Part shown: positions 33,577 to 47,600 of the stretch, in pieces
Numbering within the stretch: the first letter of the stretch is position 1
Layout of the letters: every line of letters starts with the position of its first letter
Assembly: GCA_032622095.1 (NCBI GenBank)
Contig: CP136066.1
Span: 9,445,784-9,509,783 of the forward strand
DNA length: 64,000 nucleotides
Source: Siphonodentalium dalli
Lineage: Eukaryota; Mollusca; Scaphopoda; Gadilida; Siphonodentaliidae
Reading direction: 5' to 3'
Program-made: the position numbers and the translations under genes
The notes under the pieces: model-generated
What the model was told of the DNA's origin: nothing
Seen by the model: only the letters and a program-made list of their open reading frames with translations
Database searches by the model: none

Positions 33577-36098
33577 ATTTCTGTCTCCACCATGGGTCTT
33601 ATATCTGTCTCCACCATGGGTCTTATTTCTGTCTCCACCATGGGGTCTTATTTCTGTCTCCACCATGGGTCTAATATCTGTCTCCACCATGGGGGTCTTA
33701 TATCTGTCTCCACCATGGGTCTTATATCTGTCTCCACCATGGGGTCTTATATCTGTCTCCACCATGGGTCTTATATCTGTCTCCACCATGGGGTCTTATA
33801 TCTGTCTCCACCATGGGGTCTTATATCTGTCTCCACCATGGGTCTTATATCTGTCTCCACCATGGGGTCTTATATCTGTCTCCACCATGGGGTCTTATAT
33901 CTGTCTCCACCATGGGTCTTATATCTGTCTCCACCATGGGGTCTTATATCTGTCTCCACCATGGGTCTTATATCTGTCTCCACCATGGGTCTTATATCTG
34001 TCTCCACCATGGGGTCTTATATCTGTCTCCACCATGGGGTCTTATATCTGTCTCCACCATGGGGTCTTATATCTGTCTCCACCATGGGTCTTATATCTGT
34101 CTCCACCATGGGGTCTTATATCTGTCTCCATCATGGGTCTTATATCTGTCTCCACCATGGGGTCTTATATCTGTCTCCACCATGGGTCTTATTTCTGTCT
34201 CCACCATGGGGTCTTATATCTGTCTCCACCATGGGTCTTATATCTGTCTCCACCATGGGTCTTATATCTGTCTCCACCATGGGTCTTATATCTGTCTCCA
34301 CCATGGGTCTTATATCTGTCTCCACCATGGGTCTTATATCTGTCTCCACCATGGGTCTTATATCTGTCTCCACCATGGTGTCTTATATCTGTCTCCACCA
34401 TGGGGTCTTATATCTGGTTCCACCATGGGTCTTATATCTGTCTCCACCATGGGTCTTATATCTGGTTCCACCATGGGTCTTATATCTGTCTCCACCATGG
34501 GTCTTATATCTGTCTCCACCATGGGTCTTATATCTGGTTCCACCATGGGGTCTTATATCAGTCTCCACCATAGGTCTTATATCTGTCTCCACCATGGGGT
34601 CTTATATCTGTCTCCACCATGGGTCTTATCAGTCTCCACCATGGGTCTTATATCTGTCTCCACCATGGGTCTAATATCTGTCTCCACCATGGGGTCTTAT
34701 ATCTGTCTCAACCATGGGGTCTTATATCTGTCTCCACCATGGGGTCTTATATCTGTCTCCACCATAGGTCTTATATCTGTCTCCACCATGGGTCTTATAT
34801 CTGTCTCCACCATGGGTCTAATATCTGTCTCCACCATGGGGTCTTATATCTGTCTCCACCATAGGGTCTTATATCTGTCTCCACCATAGGTGTTATATCT
34901 GTTTCCACCATGGGTCTTATATCTGTCTCCACCATGGGTCTTATATCTGTCTCCACCATGGGTCTTATATCTGTCTCCACCATGGGTCTTATATCTGTCT
35001 CCACCATGGGTCTTATATCTGTCTCCACCATGGTGTCTTATATCTGTCTCCACCATGGGTCTTATATCTGTCTCCACCATGGGTCTTATATCAGTCTCCA
35101 CCATGGGTCTTATATCTGTCTCCACCATGGGTCTTATATCAGTCTCCACCATGGTGTCTTATATCTGTCTCCACCATGGGTCTTATATCTGTCTCCACCA
35201 TGGGTCTTATATCAGTCTCCACCATGGGTCTTATATCTGTCTCCACCATGGGTCTTATATCTGTCTCCACCATGGTGTCTTATATCTGTCTCCACCATGG
35301 GTCTTATATCTGTCTCCACCATGGGTCTTATATCAGTCTCCACCATGGGTCTTATATCTGTCTCCACCATGGGTCTTATATCAGTCTCCACCATGGGTCT
35401 TATATCTGTCTCCACCATGGGTCTTATATCTGTCTCCACCATGGGTCTTATATCTGTCTCCACCATGGTGTCTAATATCTGTCTCCACCATGGTGTCTAA
35501 TATCTGTCTCCACCATGGTGTCTAATATCTGTCTCCACCATGGGGTCTTATATCTGTCTCCACCATGGTGTCTAATATCTGTCTCCACCATGGGGTCTTA
35601 TATCTGTCTCCACCATGGGGTCTTATATCTGTCTCCACCATGGTGTCTAATATCTGTCTCCACCATGGTGTCTAATATCTGTCTCCACCATGGTGTCTAA
35701 TATCTGTCTCCACCATGGGGTCTTATATCTGTCTCCACCATGGGGTCTTATATCTGTCTCCACCATGGTGTCTAATATCTGTCTCCACCATGGGGTCTTA
35801 TATCTGTCTCCACCATGGGGTCTTATATCTGTCTCCACCATGGTGTCTAATATCTGTCTCCACCATGGTGTCTAATATCTGTCTCCACCATGGTGTCTAA
35901 TATCTGTCTCCACCATGGGGTCTTATATCTGTCTCCACCATGGGGTCTTATATCTGTCTCCACCATGGTGTCTAATATCTGTCTCCACCATGGGGTCTTA
36001 TATCTGTCTCCACCATGGGGTCTTATATCTGTCTCCACCATGGGGTCTTATATCTGTCTCCACCATGGGGTCTTATATCTGTCTCCACCATGGGTCTT
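33577..36098. repeat. 24/25-bp satellite, about 103 copies
   Basis: Tandem units 'gtcttatatctgtctccacc' + 'atgg(g)'. The 24-bp form keeps frame and the 25-bp form (extra G, or GTG) shifts it, so long open frames appear on both strands in all phases. Variants such as 'tatcagtctcc', 'tatctggttcc' and 'taatatctg' form clusters; the right third (35450-36000) repeats a pattern of 'tgtctaat' and 'ggtcttat' units with a period of about 200 bp. It ends 40 bp before exon 2. Confidence 0.97.
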
Positions 36099-36139
36099 AT
36101 TTTTCCTGTGAATTAATATTTGTCGTCTTATATATTCAG

Positions 36140-36250
36140 GTTGTAGTTCGATTGGTAAACAATTAGCCAGCCTCGACTCAACATACTCATCTCTGTTCTA
36201 CGATAACCAGTGGAAGGAAATGTTTGAAAAATCAGACTCACCAAAGCTAG
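36140..36250 (+). CDS. PACS: PACS exon 2 of this window
   Basis: Acceptor 'tcttatatattcag' ends at 36139 and donor AAGCTAG|gtaag starts at 36251. Translation: CSSIGKQLASLDSTYSSLF, then YDNQWKEMFEKSDSPKL. It matches the PACS segment that follows the YIRFLV motif, including LxSxDxxYSSLF and a WxxxF helix. It enters in phase 1 and leaves in phase 1. Confidence 0.95.
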
Positions 36251-36370
36251 GTAAGAAATAGTTGCCGGTAACATACTCAATTAATAAAATAATTAATATA
36301 ATAATTCATAAAATTCAGAAATAGTTAACATACTCAATTAATAAAATAATTAAAATTAAGAAATAGTTAA
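36251..36370. repeat. Duplicated intron start after exon 2
   Basis: From the donor onward, 'aagaaatagtt' and 'aacatactcaattaataaaa' are repeated twice more (near 36316 and 36355) with an 'aattcagaaatagtt' junction. Only intronic bases are included, so this is a weaker case of boundary duplication than the other exons. Confidence 0.7.
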
Positions 36371-36918
36371 AGACATATTATGGACTTGTTTGAGTGCATG
36401 AAACGTTAGTACTCAGGCACTGTGCCAACTGGAGGTATGTAGAATTCTACTACCATTGTCGTAAATCTCAGCGAAATCGACCACACCACTCCATAGAAAA
36501 CATCGCCGGAACAACGCGCCATTATAAATATTTACTTCTCGATTCGGGATGCGATAAACCAATGATTTCGCCATCATTGAATTTAATTGATACATAAGAA
36601 TGATGGTGTGTGTTGTAAATTTTGATTTATATTTGTAAAAATAACAACTTTGAGCAAGAGTATTCTACATTTCTATTTGATCACCCTACCGGAGTGTTTC
36701 ACATTACTTTAACATATTCAAATTCGATAAAATTCAGAAATTATTTACTCATTTATATTGTTGAAATTTCAAGATCTGCTTAAATTAATTAATTAAATTC
36801 TTCCATTCAGTTATAACAGCATACATTTGAACAGTCTATTATGGTCGTTTGTTGAATTTATAATCTGAACATATCCTAAGGGATAACTACTCGTCAATGA
36901 GTAGTAGAAAGGGTTATA

Positions 36919-38385
36919 AGGCCAAACAAAAAAGAGTTTTGGTTCTCGGGCAATTTTTTTTCAAATCAATGAGGGAGGGAGGGTTTTATTTTTATTTTTT
37001 ACTGCACATATGTAAGCATGGATGAAGATACCTTCCTCTGTCTAGTAATAACCAGAAATTTAGAGGGAAACTCATTTAATCTTATATAAAAATGACATTG
37101 TACTACCAATGTATGACTGGGATTACCTGACATTATATAATGCCCCTGACATTAACTACTGTTATTGTTGTCTAAAAAGCCTGCAATTCACTTTTAACAC
37201 ATTACGTGTCAGACTTTCATTTTTGAGGCGCGCAATTGCTCTTGCGCACCATCGCGCGCCTAAAATTGAAAACCAGCGAGCTATCGATTGCGCACCTGGG
37301 CCAAATACAGCGAGCGAAGTTGGCCGACGGAACCTGATAACGCTATTTTCAGTGTCTACCCAGACGAGATTGGTTAATAATGTGTCCCATTTTCCGTTTT
37401 ATCACTGCGTTGTGAGAATGCCTGTATGATGTGTCGCACTTTTGCGAGATCAAAGGTGCCGCGACCTCGTTACCAATTCCACAACTTTCACAGTGCGGTG
37501 TCAATCAACCCGCCCGACGTTTGATCACTGATCCCTGCATGAATTTTTTGTGGTGTGCCCGGTTGAGTCATGTACTCATGATGCACTGACGCTGAACAGG
37601 TCACTCTCACCGGTTTTCTGTGATAAAGTTACCCAGGTTCTCGAAATTGTGATAAAGTTACCCAGGTTGGAGAGGATTGTGATAAAGTTACCCAGGTTAA
37701 TAACATTTATCACAAATTTAGGAACCAACCTGGGTAATTTTAACACTGAAAACCTGTCTGAGATTCGAAGCTAAAAATACATTTCTATGTATGGCTTATG
37801 ACGTCGCATAAATTCCTGGAAAATCAAAGCGAGACCACGTGGCCGGGAGATGTTGATATTATTGAATATTCTGTCAGCATGGAATCGGAATATTAAATTG
37901 ATTCTTTATTAATAATTATGAATTACAATTAATATAGGAGCATGTACAATATAAAACATAGTGTGTATATAACATTCACTTGTGCTTATGGATAGTGGAT
38001 TAAGCAGTGTTAAACCACCAAAGAGATTCACTGGACATCGATCGTGAGTTAACTAATTCAATTTACGCGGCATTTATGAATGTATTTCCGGCAATCCGCT
38101 GTTTATTTTATCTTGATAGAAACTGCGCGCCTGGGCCCAAAACCCAGCGAGCTTGACTTTGCGCGCCTACATTTTCTAAAAATGAAAGTCTGACGTGTTA
38201 TAGCTCAATATCTACTTTGGACATGTTTATAAAATAAAATAAAATAAATGATTTTTTTTTAAATTTATTTTTGTTGTAAGTTTTTTTGTCATGACATCAG
38301 GCATTGCAATAAAAAGGCCTAATGCGGCCCTTTTTATTCAATGCGGCGGGGCCTGAGAACCAAAATCTTTTTTTTTTTGGCCTAA
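36919..38385. mobile_element. Nested TIR elements in intron 2
   Basis: Outer termini 'aggccaaacaaaaaagagtt' + 'ttggttctcggg' and 'cctgagaaccaaaat' + '...ttggcct' are inverted. Inside is a second pair, 'acgtgtcagactttcatttt' (37186) and 'aaaatgaaagtctgacgtgt' (38178), with subterminal 'gcgcgcct' and 'cagcgagct' in inverted order. The inner element of about 1.02 kb holds three tandem copies of 'gtgataaagttacccaggtt' at 37620-37698. No transposase was seen. Confidence 0.75.
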
Positions 38386-38595
38386 TATGTTTGCTTTATT
38401 TCACAGAACTACTCCTACAAACCGATTCTCAAAACGAGTCTCATAAAATAAAATTATTTGGTCTTTAGGTCATGTGATACAGTCTGTTTTCTGGTATTGA
38501 CCATTTAGCAATAAATTAATCAGCGAACGTCTTTTTGTGTGTTGTAAAGCACTTGTGCTATGTAAATAGTTTTTATTTAAACAATTTACTTTCAG

Positions 38596-38698
38596 ATTCT
38601 CAAGAAATCATGACCAGAGTGTCGAAATACTTAATTAGTGCTAATCACATCGTTAATATCCCCATCGCTGAGGCTATGGTCATGCATAAAGGAAAGAG
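38596..38698 (+). CDS. PACS: PACS exon 3 of this window (first unit of the giant array)
   Basis: Acceptor 'caatttactttcag' ends at 38595 and donor AAAGAG|gttagt starts at 38699. Translation: DSQEIMTRVSKYLISANHI, then VNIPIAEAMVMHKGKR. It matches the PACS stretch containing IPIAEAM. It enters in phase 1 and leaves with two bases (AG) that pair with G of exon 4. The last 70 bases are also the first part of the 89-bp repeat unit that continues for 9.2 kb. Only this copy has the proper upstream 33 bases and polypyrimidine tract. Confidence 0.95.
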
Positions 38699-41600
38699 GT
38701 TAGTATCTGTTCATCATACTTAATTAGTGCTAATCACATCGTTAATATCCCCATCGCTGAGGCTATGGTCATGCATAAAGGAAAGAGGTTAGTATCTGTT
38801 CATCATACTTAATTAGTGCTAATCACATCGTTAATATCCCCATCGCTGAGGCTATGGTCATGCATAAAGGAAAGAGGTTAGTATCTGTTCATCAGTCTTA
38901 ATTAGTGCTAATCACATCGTTAATATCCCCATCGCTGAGGCTATGGTCATGCATAAAGGAAAGAGGTTAGTATCTGTTCATCATACTTAATTAGTGCTAA
39001 TCACATCGTTAATATCCCCATCGCTGAGGCTATGGTCATGCATAAAGGAAAGAGGTTAATAGTATCTGTTCATGATACTTAATTAGTGCTAATCACATCG
39101 TTAATATCCCCATCGCTGAGGCTATGGTCATGCATAAAGGAAAGAGGTTAGTATCTGTTCATCATACTTAATTAGTGCTAATCACATCGTTAATATCCCC
39201 ATCGCTGAGGCTATGGTCATGCATAAAGGAAAGAGGTTAGTATCTGTTCATGATACTTAATTAGTGCTAATCACATCGTTAATATCCCCATCGCTGAGGC
39301 TATGGTCATGCATAAAGGAAAGAGGTTAGTATCTGTTCATCATACTTAATTAGTGCTAATCACATCGTTAATATCCCCATCGCTGAGGCTATGGTCATGC
39401 ATAAAGGAAAGAGGTTAGTATCTGTTCATCATACTTAATTAGTGCTAATCACATCGTTAATATCCCCATAGCTGAGGCTATGGTCATGCATAAAGGAAAG
39501 AGGTTAGTATCTGTTCATCATACTTAGTTAGTGCTAATCACATCGTTAATATCCCCATAGCTGAGGCTATGGTCATGCATAAAGGAAAGAGGTTAGTATC
39601 TGTTCATTATACTTAATTAGTGCTAATCACCTCGTTAATATCCCCATAGCTGAGGCTATGGTCATGCATAAAGGAAAGAGGTTAGTATCTGTTCATCATA
39701 CTTAATTAGTGCTAATCACATCGTTAATATCCCAATCGCTGAGGCTATGGTCATGCATAAAGGAAAGAGGTTAGTATCTGTTCATTATACTTAATTAGTG
39801 CTAATTACATCGTTAATATCCCCATCGCTGAGGCTATGGTCATGCATAAAGGAAAGAGGTTAGTATCTGTTCATTATACTTAATTAGTGCTAATCACATC
39901 GTTAATATCCCCATAGATGAGGCTATGGTCATGTATAAAGGAAAGAGGTTAGTATCTGTTCATAATACTTAATTAGTGCTAATCACATCGTTAATATCCC
40001 CATCACTGAGGCTATGGTCATGCAGAAAGGAAAGAGGTTAGTATCTGTTCATTATACTTAATTAGTGCTAATCACATCGTTAATATCCCCATAGATGAGG
40101 CTATGGTCATGCATAAAGGAAAGAGGTTAGTATCTGTTCATTATACTTAATTAGTGCTAATCACATCGTTAATATCCCCATAGATGAGGCTATGGTCATG
40201 CATAAAGGAAAGAGGTTAGTATCTGTTCATAATACTTAATTAGTGCTAATCACATCGTTAATATCCCCATCGCTGAGGCTATGGTCATGCATAAAGGAAA
40301 GAGGTTAGTATCTGTTCATCATACTTAATTAGTGCTAATTACATCGTTAATATCCCCATCGCTGAGGCTATGGTCATGCATAAAGGAAAGAGGTTAGTAT
40401 CTGTTCATCATACTTAATTAGTGCTAATCACATCGTTAATATCCCCATCGCTGAGGCTATGGTCATGCAGAAAGGAAAGAGGTTAGTATCTGTTCATCAT
40501 ACTTAGTTAGTGCTAATCACATCGTTAATATCCCCATAGCTGAGGCTATGGTCATGCATAAAGGAAAGAGGTTAGTATCTGTTCATCATACTTAATTAGT
40601 GCTAATCACATCGTTAATATCCCCATCGCTGAGGCTATGGTCATGCATAAAGGAAAGAGGTTAGTATCTGTTCATCATACTTAATTAGTGCTAATCACAT
40701 CGTTAATATCCCCATAGCTGAGGCTATGGTCATGCATAAAGGAAAGAGGTTAGTATCTGTTCATCATATTAATTAGTGCTAATCACATCGTTAATATCCC
40801 CATCGCTGAGGCTATGGTCATGCATAAAGGAAAGAGGTTAGTATCTGTTCATCATACTAGTGCTAATCACATCGTTAATATCCCCATCGCTGAGGCTATG
40901 GTCATGCATAAAGGAAAGAGGTTAGTATCTGTTCATACTTAATTAGTGCTAATCACATCGTTAATATCCCCATAGCTGAGGCTATGGTCATGCATAAAGG
41001 AAAGAGGTTAGTATCTGTTCATCATACTAGTGCTAATCACATCGTTAATATCCCCATCGCTGAGGCTATGGTCATGCATAAAGGAAAGAGGTTAGTATCT
41101 GTTCATCATACTTAATTAGTGCTAATCACATCGTTAATATCCCCATCGCTGAGGCTATGGTCATGCATAAAGGAAAGAGGTTAGTATCTGTTCATCATAC
41201 TTAATTAGTGCTAATCACATCGTTAATATCCCCATAGCTGAGGCTATGGTCATGCATAAAGGAAAGAGGTTAGTATCTGTTCATCATACTAGTGCTAATC
41301 ACATCGTTAATATCCCCATCGCTGAGGCTATGGTCATGCATAAAGGAAAGAGGTTAGTATCTGTTCATCATACTTAATTAGTGCTAATCACATCGTTAAT
41401 ATCCCCATCGCTGAGGCTATGGTCATGCATAAAGGAAAGAGGTTAGTATCTGTTCATCATACTTAATTAGTGCTAATCACATCGTTAATATCCCCATAGA
41501 TGAGGCTATGGTCATGCATAAAGGAAAGAGGTTAGTATCTGTTCATCAGTCTTAATTAGTGCTAATCACATCGTTAATATCCCCATCGCTGAAGCTATGG

Positions 41601-44600
41601 TCATGCATAAAGGAAAGAGGTTAGTATCTGTTCATCATACTTAATTAGTGCTAATCACATCGTTAATATCCCCATCGCTGAGGCTATGGTCATGCATAAA
41701 GGAAAGAGGTTAGTATCTGTACATCATACTTAATTAGTGCTAATCACATCGTTAATATCCCCATCGCTGAGGCTATGGTCATGTATAAAGGAAAGAGGTT
41801 AGTATCTGTTCATCATACTTAATTAGTGCTAATCACATCGTTAATATCCCCATCGCTGAGGCTATGGTCATGCATAAAGGAAAGAGGTTAGTATCTGTTC
41901 ATCATACTTAATTAGTGCTAATCACATCGTTAATATCCCCATCGCTGAGGCTATGGTCATGTATAAAGGAAAGAGGTTAGTATCTGTTCATCATACTTAA
42001 TTAGTGCTAATCACATCGTTAATATCCCCCTCGCGAGGCTATGGTCATGCATAAAGGAAAGAGGTTAGTATCTGTTCATAATACTTAATTAGTGCTAATC
42101 ACATCGTTAATATCCCCATCGCTGAGGCTATGGTCATGCAGAAAGGAAAGAGGTTAGTATCTGTTCATCATACTTAATTAGTGCTAATCACATCGTTAAT
42201 ATCCCCATAGATGAGGCTATGGTCATGCATAAAGGAAAGAGGTTAGTATCTGTTCATCATATTAATTAGTGCTAATCACATCGTTAATATCCGCATAGCT
42301 GAGGCTATGGTCATGCATAAAGGAAAGAGGTTAGTATCTGTTCATCATACTTAGTTAGTGCTAATCACATCGTTAATATCCCCATAGCTGAGGCTATGGT
42401 CATGCATAAAGGAAAGAGGTTAGTATCTGTTCATCATACTTAATTAGTGCTAATCACATCGTTAATATCCCCATAGATGAGGCTATGGTCATGCATAAAG
42501 GAAAGAGGTTAGTATCTGTTCATCATACTTAATTAGTGCTAATCACATCATTAATATCCCCATCGCTGAGGCTATGGTCATGCATAAAGGAAAGAGGTTA
42601 GTGTCTGTTCATCATACTTAATTAGTGCTAATCACATCGTTAATATTCCCATCGCTGAGGCTATGGTCATGCATAAAGGAAAGAGGTTAGTATCTGTTCA
42701 TTATACTTAATTAGTGCTAATCACATCGTTAATATCCCCATCGCTGAGGCTATGGTCATGCATAAAGGAAAGAGGTTAGTATCTGTTCATCATACTTAAT
42801 TAGTGCTAATCACATCGTTAATATCCCCATCGCTGAGGCTATGGTCATGCATAAAGGAAAGAGGTTAGTATCTGTTCATTATACTTAATTAGTGCTAATT
42901 ACATCGTTAATATCCGCATAGCTGAGGCTATGGTCATGCATAAAGGAAAGAGGTTAGTGTCTGTTCATCATACTTAATTAGTGCTAATCACATCGTTAAT
43001 ATCCCCATCGCGAGGCTATGGTCATGCATAAAGGAAAGAGGTTAGTATCTGTTCATCATACTTAATTAGTGCTAATCACATCGTTAATATCCCCATCGCT
43101 GAGGCTATGGTCATGCATAAAGGAAAGAGGTTAGTGTCTGTTCATCATACTTAATTAGTGCTAATCACATCGTTAATATCCCCATCGCGAGGCTATGGTC
43201 ATGCATAAAGGAAAGAGGTTAGTATCTGTTCATCATACTTAATTAGTGCTAATCACATCGTTAATATCCCCATCGCTGAGGCTATGGTCATGCATAAAGG
43301 AAAGAGGTTAGTGTCTGTTCATCATACTTAATTAGTGCTAATCACATCGTTAATATCCCCATCGCTGAGGCTATGGTCATGCATAAAGGAAAGAGGTTAG
43401 TATCTGTTCATCATACTTAATTAGTGCTAATCACATCGTTAATATCCCCATCGCTGAGGCTATGGTCATGCATAAAGGAAAGAGGTTAGTATCTGTTCAT
43501 CATACTTAATTAGTGCTAATCACATCGTTAATATCCCCATCGCTGAGGCTATGGTCATGCATAAAGGAAAGAGGTTAGTATCTGTTCATCATACTTAATT
43601 AGTGCTAATCACATCGTTAATATCCCCATAGCTGAGGCTATGGTCATGCATAAAGGAAAGAGGTTAGTATCTGTTCATGATACTTAATTAGTGCTAATCA
43701 CATCGTTAATATCCCCATCGCTGAGGCTATGGTCATGCATAAAGGAAAGAGGTTAGTATCTGTTCATCATACTTAATTAGTGCTAATCACATCGTTAATA
43801 TCCCCATCGCTGAGGCTATGGTCATGCATAAAGGAAAGAGGTTAGTATCTGTTCATCATATTAATTAGTGCTAATCACATCGTTAATATCCCCATCGCTG
43901 AGGCTATGGTCATGCATAAAGGAAAGAGGTTAGTATCTGTTCATCATATTAATTAGTGCTAATCACATCGTTAATATCCCCATCGCTGAGGCTATGGTCA
44001 TGCATAAAGGAAAGAGGTTAGTATCTGTTCATCATACTTAATTAGTGCTAATCACATCGTTAATATCCCCATCGCTGAGGCTATGGTCATGCATAAAGGA
44101 AAGAGGTTAGTATCTGTTCATCATATTAATTAGTGCTAATCACATCGTTAATATCCCCATCGCTGAGGCTATGGTCATGCATAAAGGAAAGAGGTTAGTA
44201 TCTGTTCATCATACTTAATTAGTGCTAATCACATCGTTAATATCCCCATCGCTGAGGCTATGGTCATGCATAAAGGAAAGAGGTTAGTATCTGTTTATCA
44301 TACTTAATTAGTGCTAATCACATCGTTAATATCCCCATCGCTGAGGCTATGGTCATGCATAAAGGAAAGAGGTTAGTATCTGTTTATCATACTTAATTAG
44401 TGCTAATCACATCGTTAATATCCCCATCGCTGAGGCTATGGTCATGCATAAAGGAAAGAGGTCGGTATCTGTTTATCATACTTAATTAGTGCTAATCACA
44501 TCGTTAATATCCCCATCGCTGAGGCTATGGTCATGCATAAAGGAAAGAGGTTAGTATCTGTTTATCATACTTAATTAGTGCTAATCACATCGTTAATATT

Positions 44601-47600
44601 CCCATCGCTGAGGCTATGGTCATGCATAAAGGAAAGAGGTTAGTATCTGTTCATCATACTTAATTAGTGCTAATCACATCGTTAATATCCCCATCGCTGA
44701 GGCTATGGTCATGCATAAAGGAAAGAGGTTAGTATCTGTTCATAATACTTAATTAGTGCTAATCACATCGTTAATATCCCCATCGCTGAGGCTATGGTCA
44801 TGCATAAAGGAAAGAGGTTAGTATCTGTTCATCATACTTAATTAGTGCTAATCACATCGTTAATATCCCCATCGCTGAGGCTATGGTCATGCATAAAGGA
44901 AAGAGGTTAGTATCTGTTCATCATACTTAATTAGTGCTAATCACATCGTTAATATCCCCATCGCTGAGGCTATGGTCATGCATAAAGGAAAGAGGTTAGT
45001 ATCTGTTCATAATACTTAATTAGTGCTAATTATATCGTTAATATCCCCATCGCTGAGGCTATGGTCATGTATAAAGGAAAGAGGTTAGTATCTGTTCATC
45101 ATACTTAATTAGTGCTAATCACATCGTTAATATCCCCATAGCTGAGGCTATGGTCATGTATAAAGGAAAGAGGTTAGTATCTGTTCATAATACTTAATTA
45201 GTGCTAATCACATCGTTAATATCCCCATCGCTGAGGCTATGGTCATGCATAAAGGAAAGAGGTTAGTATCTGTACATCATACTTAATTAGTGCTAATCAC
45301 ATCGTTAATATCCCCATCGCTGAGGCTATGGTCATGCATAAAGGAAAGAGGTTAGTATCTGTTCATCATACTTAATTAGTGCTAATCACATCGTTAATAT
45401 CCCCATCGCTGAGGCTATGGTCATGCATAAAGGAAAGAGGTTAGTATCTGTTCATCATACTTAATTAGTGCTAATCACATCGTTAATATCCCCATAGCTG
45501 AGGCTATGGTCATGCATAAAGGAAAGAGGTTAGTATCTGTTCATCATACTTAATTAGTGCTAATCACATCGTTAATATCCCCATAGCTGAGGCTATGGTC
45601 ATGCATAAAGGAAAGAGGTTAGTATCTGTTCATCATATTTAATTAGTGCTAATCACATCGTTAATATCCCCATCACTGAGGCTATGGTCATGCATAAAGG
45701 AAAGAGGTTAGTATCTGTTCATGATACTTAATTAGTGCTAATCACATCGTTAATATCCCCATAGATGTGGCTATGGTCATGCATAAAGGAAAGAGGTTAG
45801 TATCTGTTCATGATACTTAATTAGTGCTAATCACATCGTTAATATCCCCATCGCTGAGGCTATGGTCATGCATAAAGGAAAGAGGTTAGTATCTGTACAT
45901 CATACTTAATTAGTGCTAATCACATCGTTAATATCCCCATCGCTGAGGCTATGGTCATGCATAAAGGAAAGAGGTTAGTATCTGTTCATCATACTCAATT
46001 AGTGCTAATCACATCGTTAATATCCCCATCGCTGAGGCTATGGTCATGCATAAAGGAAAGAGGTTAGTATATGTTCATCATACTTAATTAGTGCTAATCA
46101 CATCGTTAATATCCCCATCGCTGAGGCTATGGTCATGCATAAAGGAAAGAGGTTAGTATCTGTTCATCATACTTAATTAGTGCTAATCACATCGTTAATA
46201 TCCCCATCGCTGAGGCTATGGTCATGCATAAAGGAAAGAGGTTAGTATCTGTTCATCATACTTAATTAGTGCTAATCACATCGTTAATATCCCCATCGCT
46301 GAGGCTATGGTCATGTATAAAGGAAAGAGGTTAGTATCTGTACATCATACTTAATTAGTGCTAATCACATCGTTAATATCCCCATAGCTGAGGCTATGGT
46401 CATGCATAAAGGAAAGAGGTTAGTATCTGTTCATCATATTAATTAGTGCTAATCACATCGTTAATATCCCCATCGCTGAGGCTATGGTCATGCATAAAGG
46501 AAAGAGGTTAGTATCTGTTCATCATACTTAATTAGTGCTAATCACATCGTTAATATCCCCATTGCTGAGGCTATGGTCATGTATAAAGGAAAGAGGTTAG
46601 TATCTGTTCATCATACTTAATTAGTGCTAATCACATCGTTAATATCCCCATAGCTGAGGCTATGGTCATGCATAAAGGAAAGAGGTTAGTATCTGTTCAT
46701 CATACTTAATTAGTGCTAATCACATCGTTAATATCCCCATCGCTGAGGCTATGGTCATGCATAAAGGAAAGAGGTTAGTATCTGTTCATAATACTTAATT
46801 AGTGCTAATCACATCGTTAATATCCCCATCGCTGAGGCTATGGTCATGCATAAAGGAAAGAGGTTAGTATATGTTCATCATACTTAATTAGTGCTAATCA
46901 CATCGTTAATATCCCCATAGCTGAGGCTATGGTCATGCATAAAGGAAAGAGGTTAGTATCTGTTCATCATACTTAATTAGTGCTAATCACATCGTTAATA
47001 TCCCCATCGCTGAGGCTATGGTCATGTATAAAGGAAAGAGGTTAGTATCTGTTCATCATACTTAATTAGTGCTAATCACATCGTTAATATCCCCATCGCT
47101 GAGGCTATGGTCATGTATAAAGGAAAGAGGTTAGTATCTGTACATCATACTTAATTAGTGCTAATCACATCGTTAATATCCCCATCGCTGAGGCTATGGT
47201 CATGCATAAAGGAAAGAGGTTAGTATCTGTACATCATACTTAATTAGTGCTAATCACATCGTTAATATCCCCATCGCTGAGGCTATGGTCATGCATAAAG
47301 GAAAGAGGTTAGTATCTGTTCATCATACTTAATTAGTGCTAATCACATCGTTAATATCCCCATCGCTGAGGCTATGGTCATGCATAAAGGAAAGAGGTTA
47401 GTATCTGTTCATCATACTTAATTAGTGCTAATCACATCGTTAATATCCCCATCGCTGAGGCTATGGTCATGCATAAAGGAAAGAGGTTAGTATATGTTCA
47501 TCATACTTAATTAGTGCTAATCACATCGTTAATATCCCCATCGCTGAGGCTATGGTCATGTATAAAGGAAAGAGGTTAGTATCTGTTCATCATATTAATT

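Noticed and set aside
33485-36166. Reading frames of 190-374 codons on both strands (SYICLHHG / VETDIRPM repeats)
   Set aside because: They are translations of the 24/25-bp satellite, overlap one another in all phases and lie within PACS intron 1.
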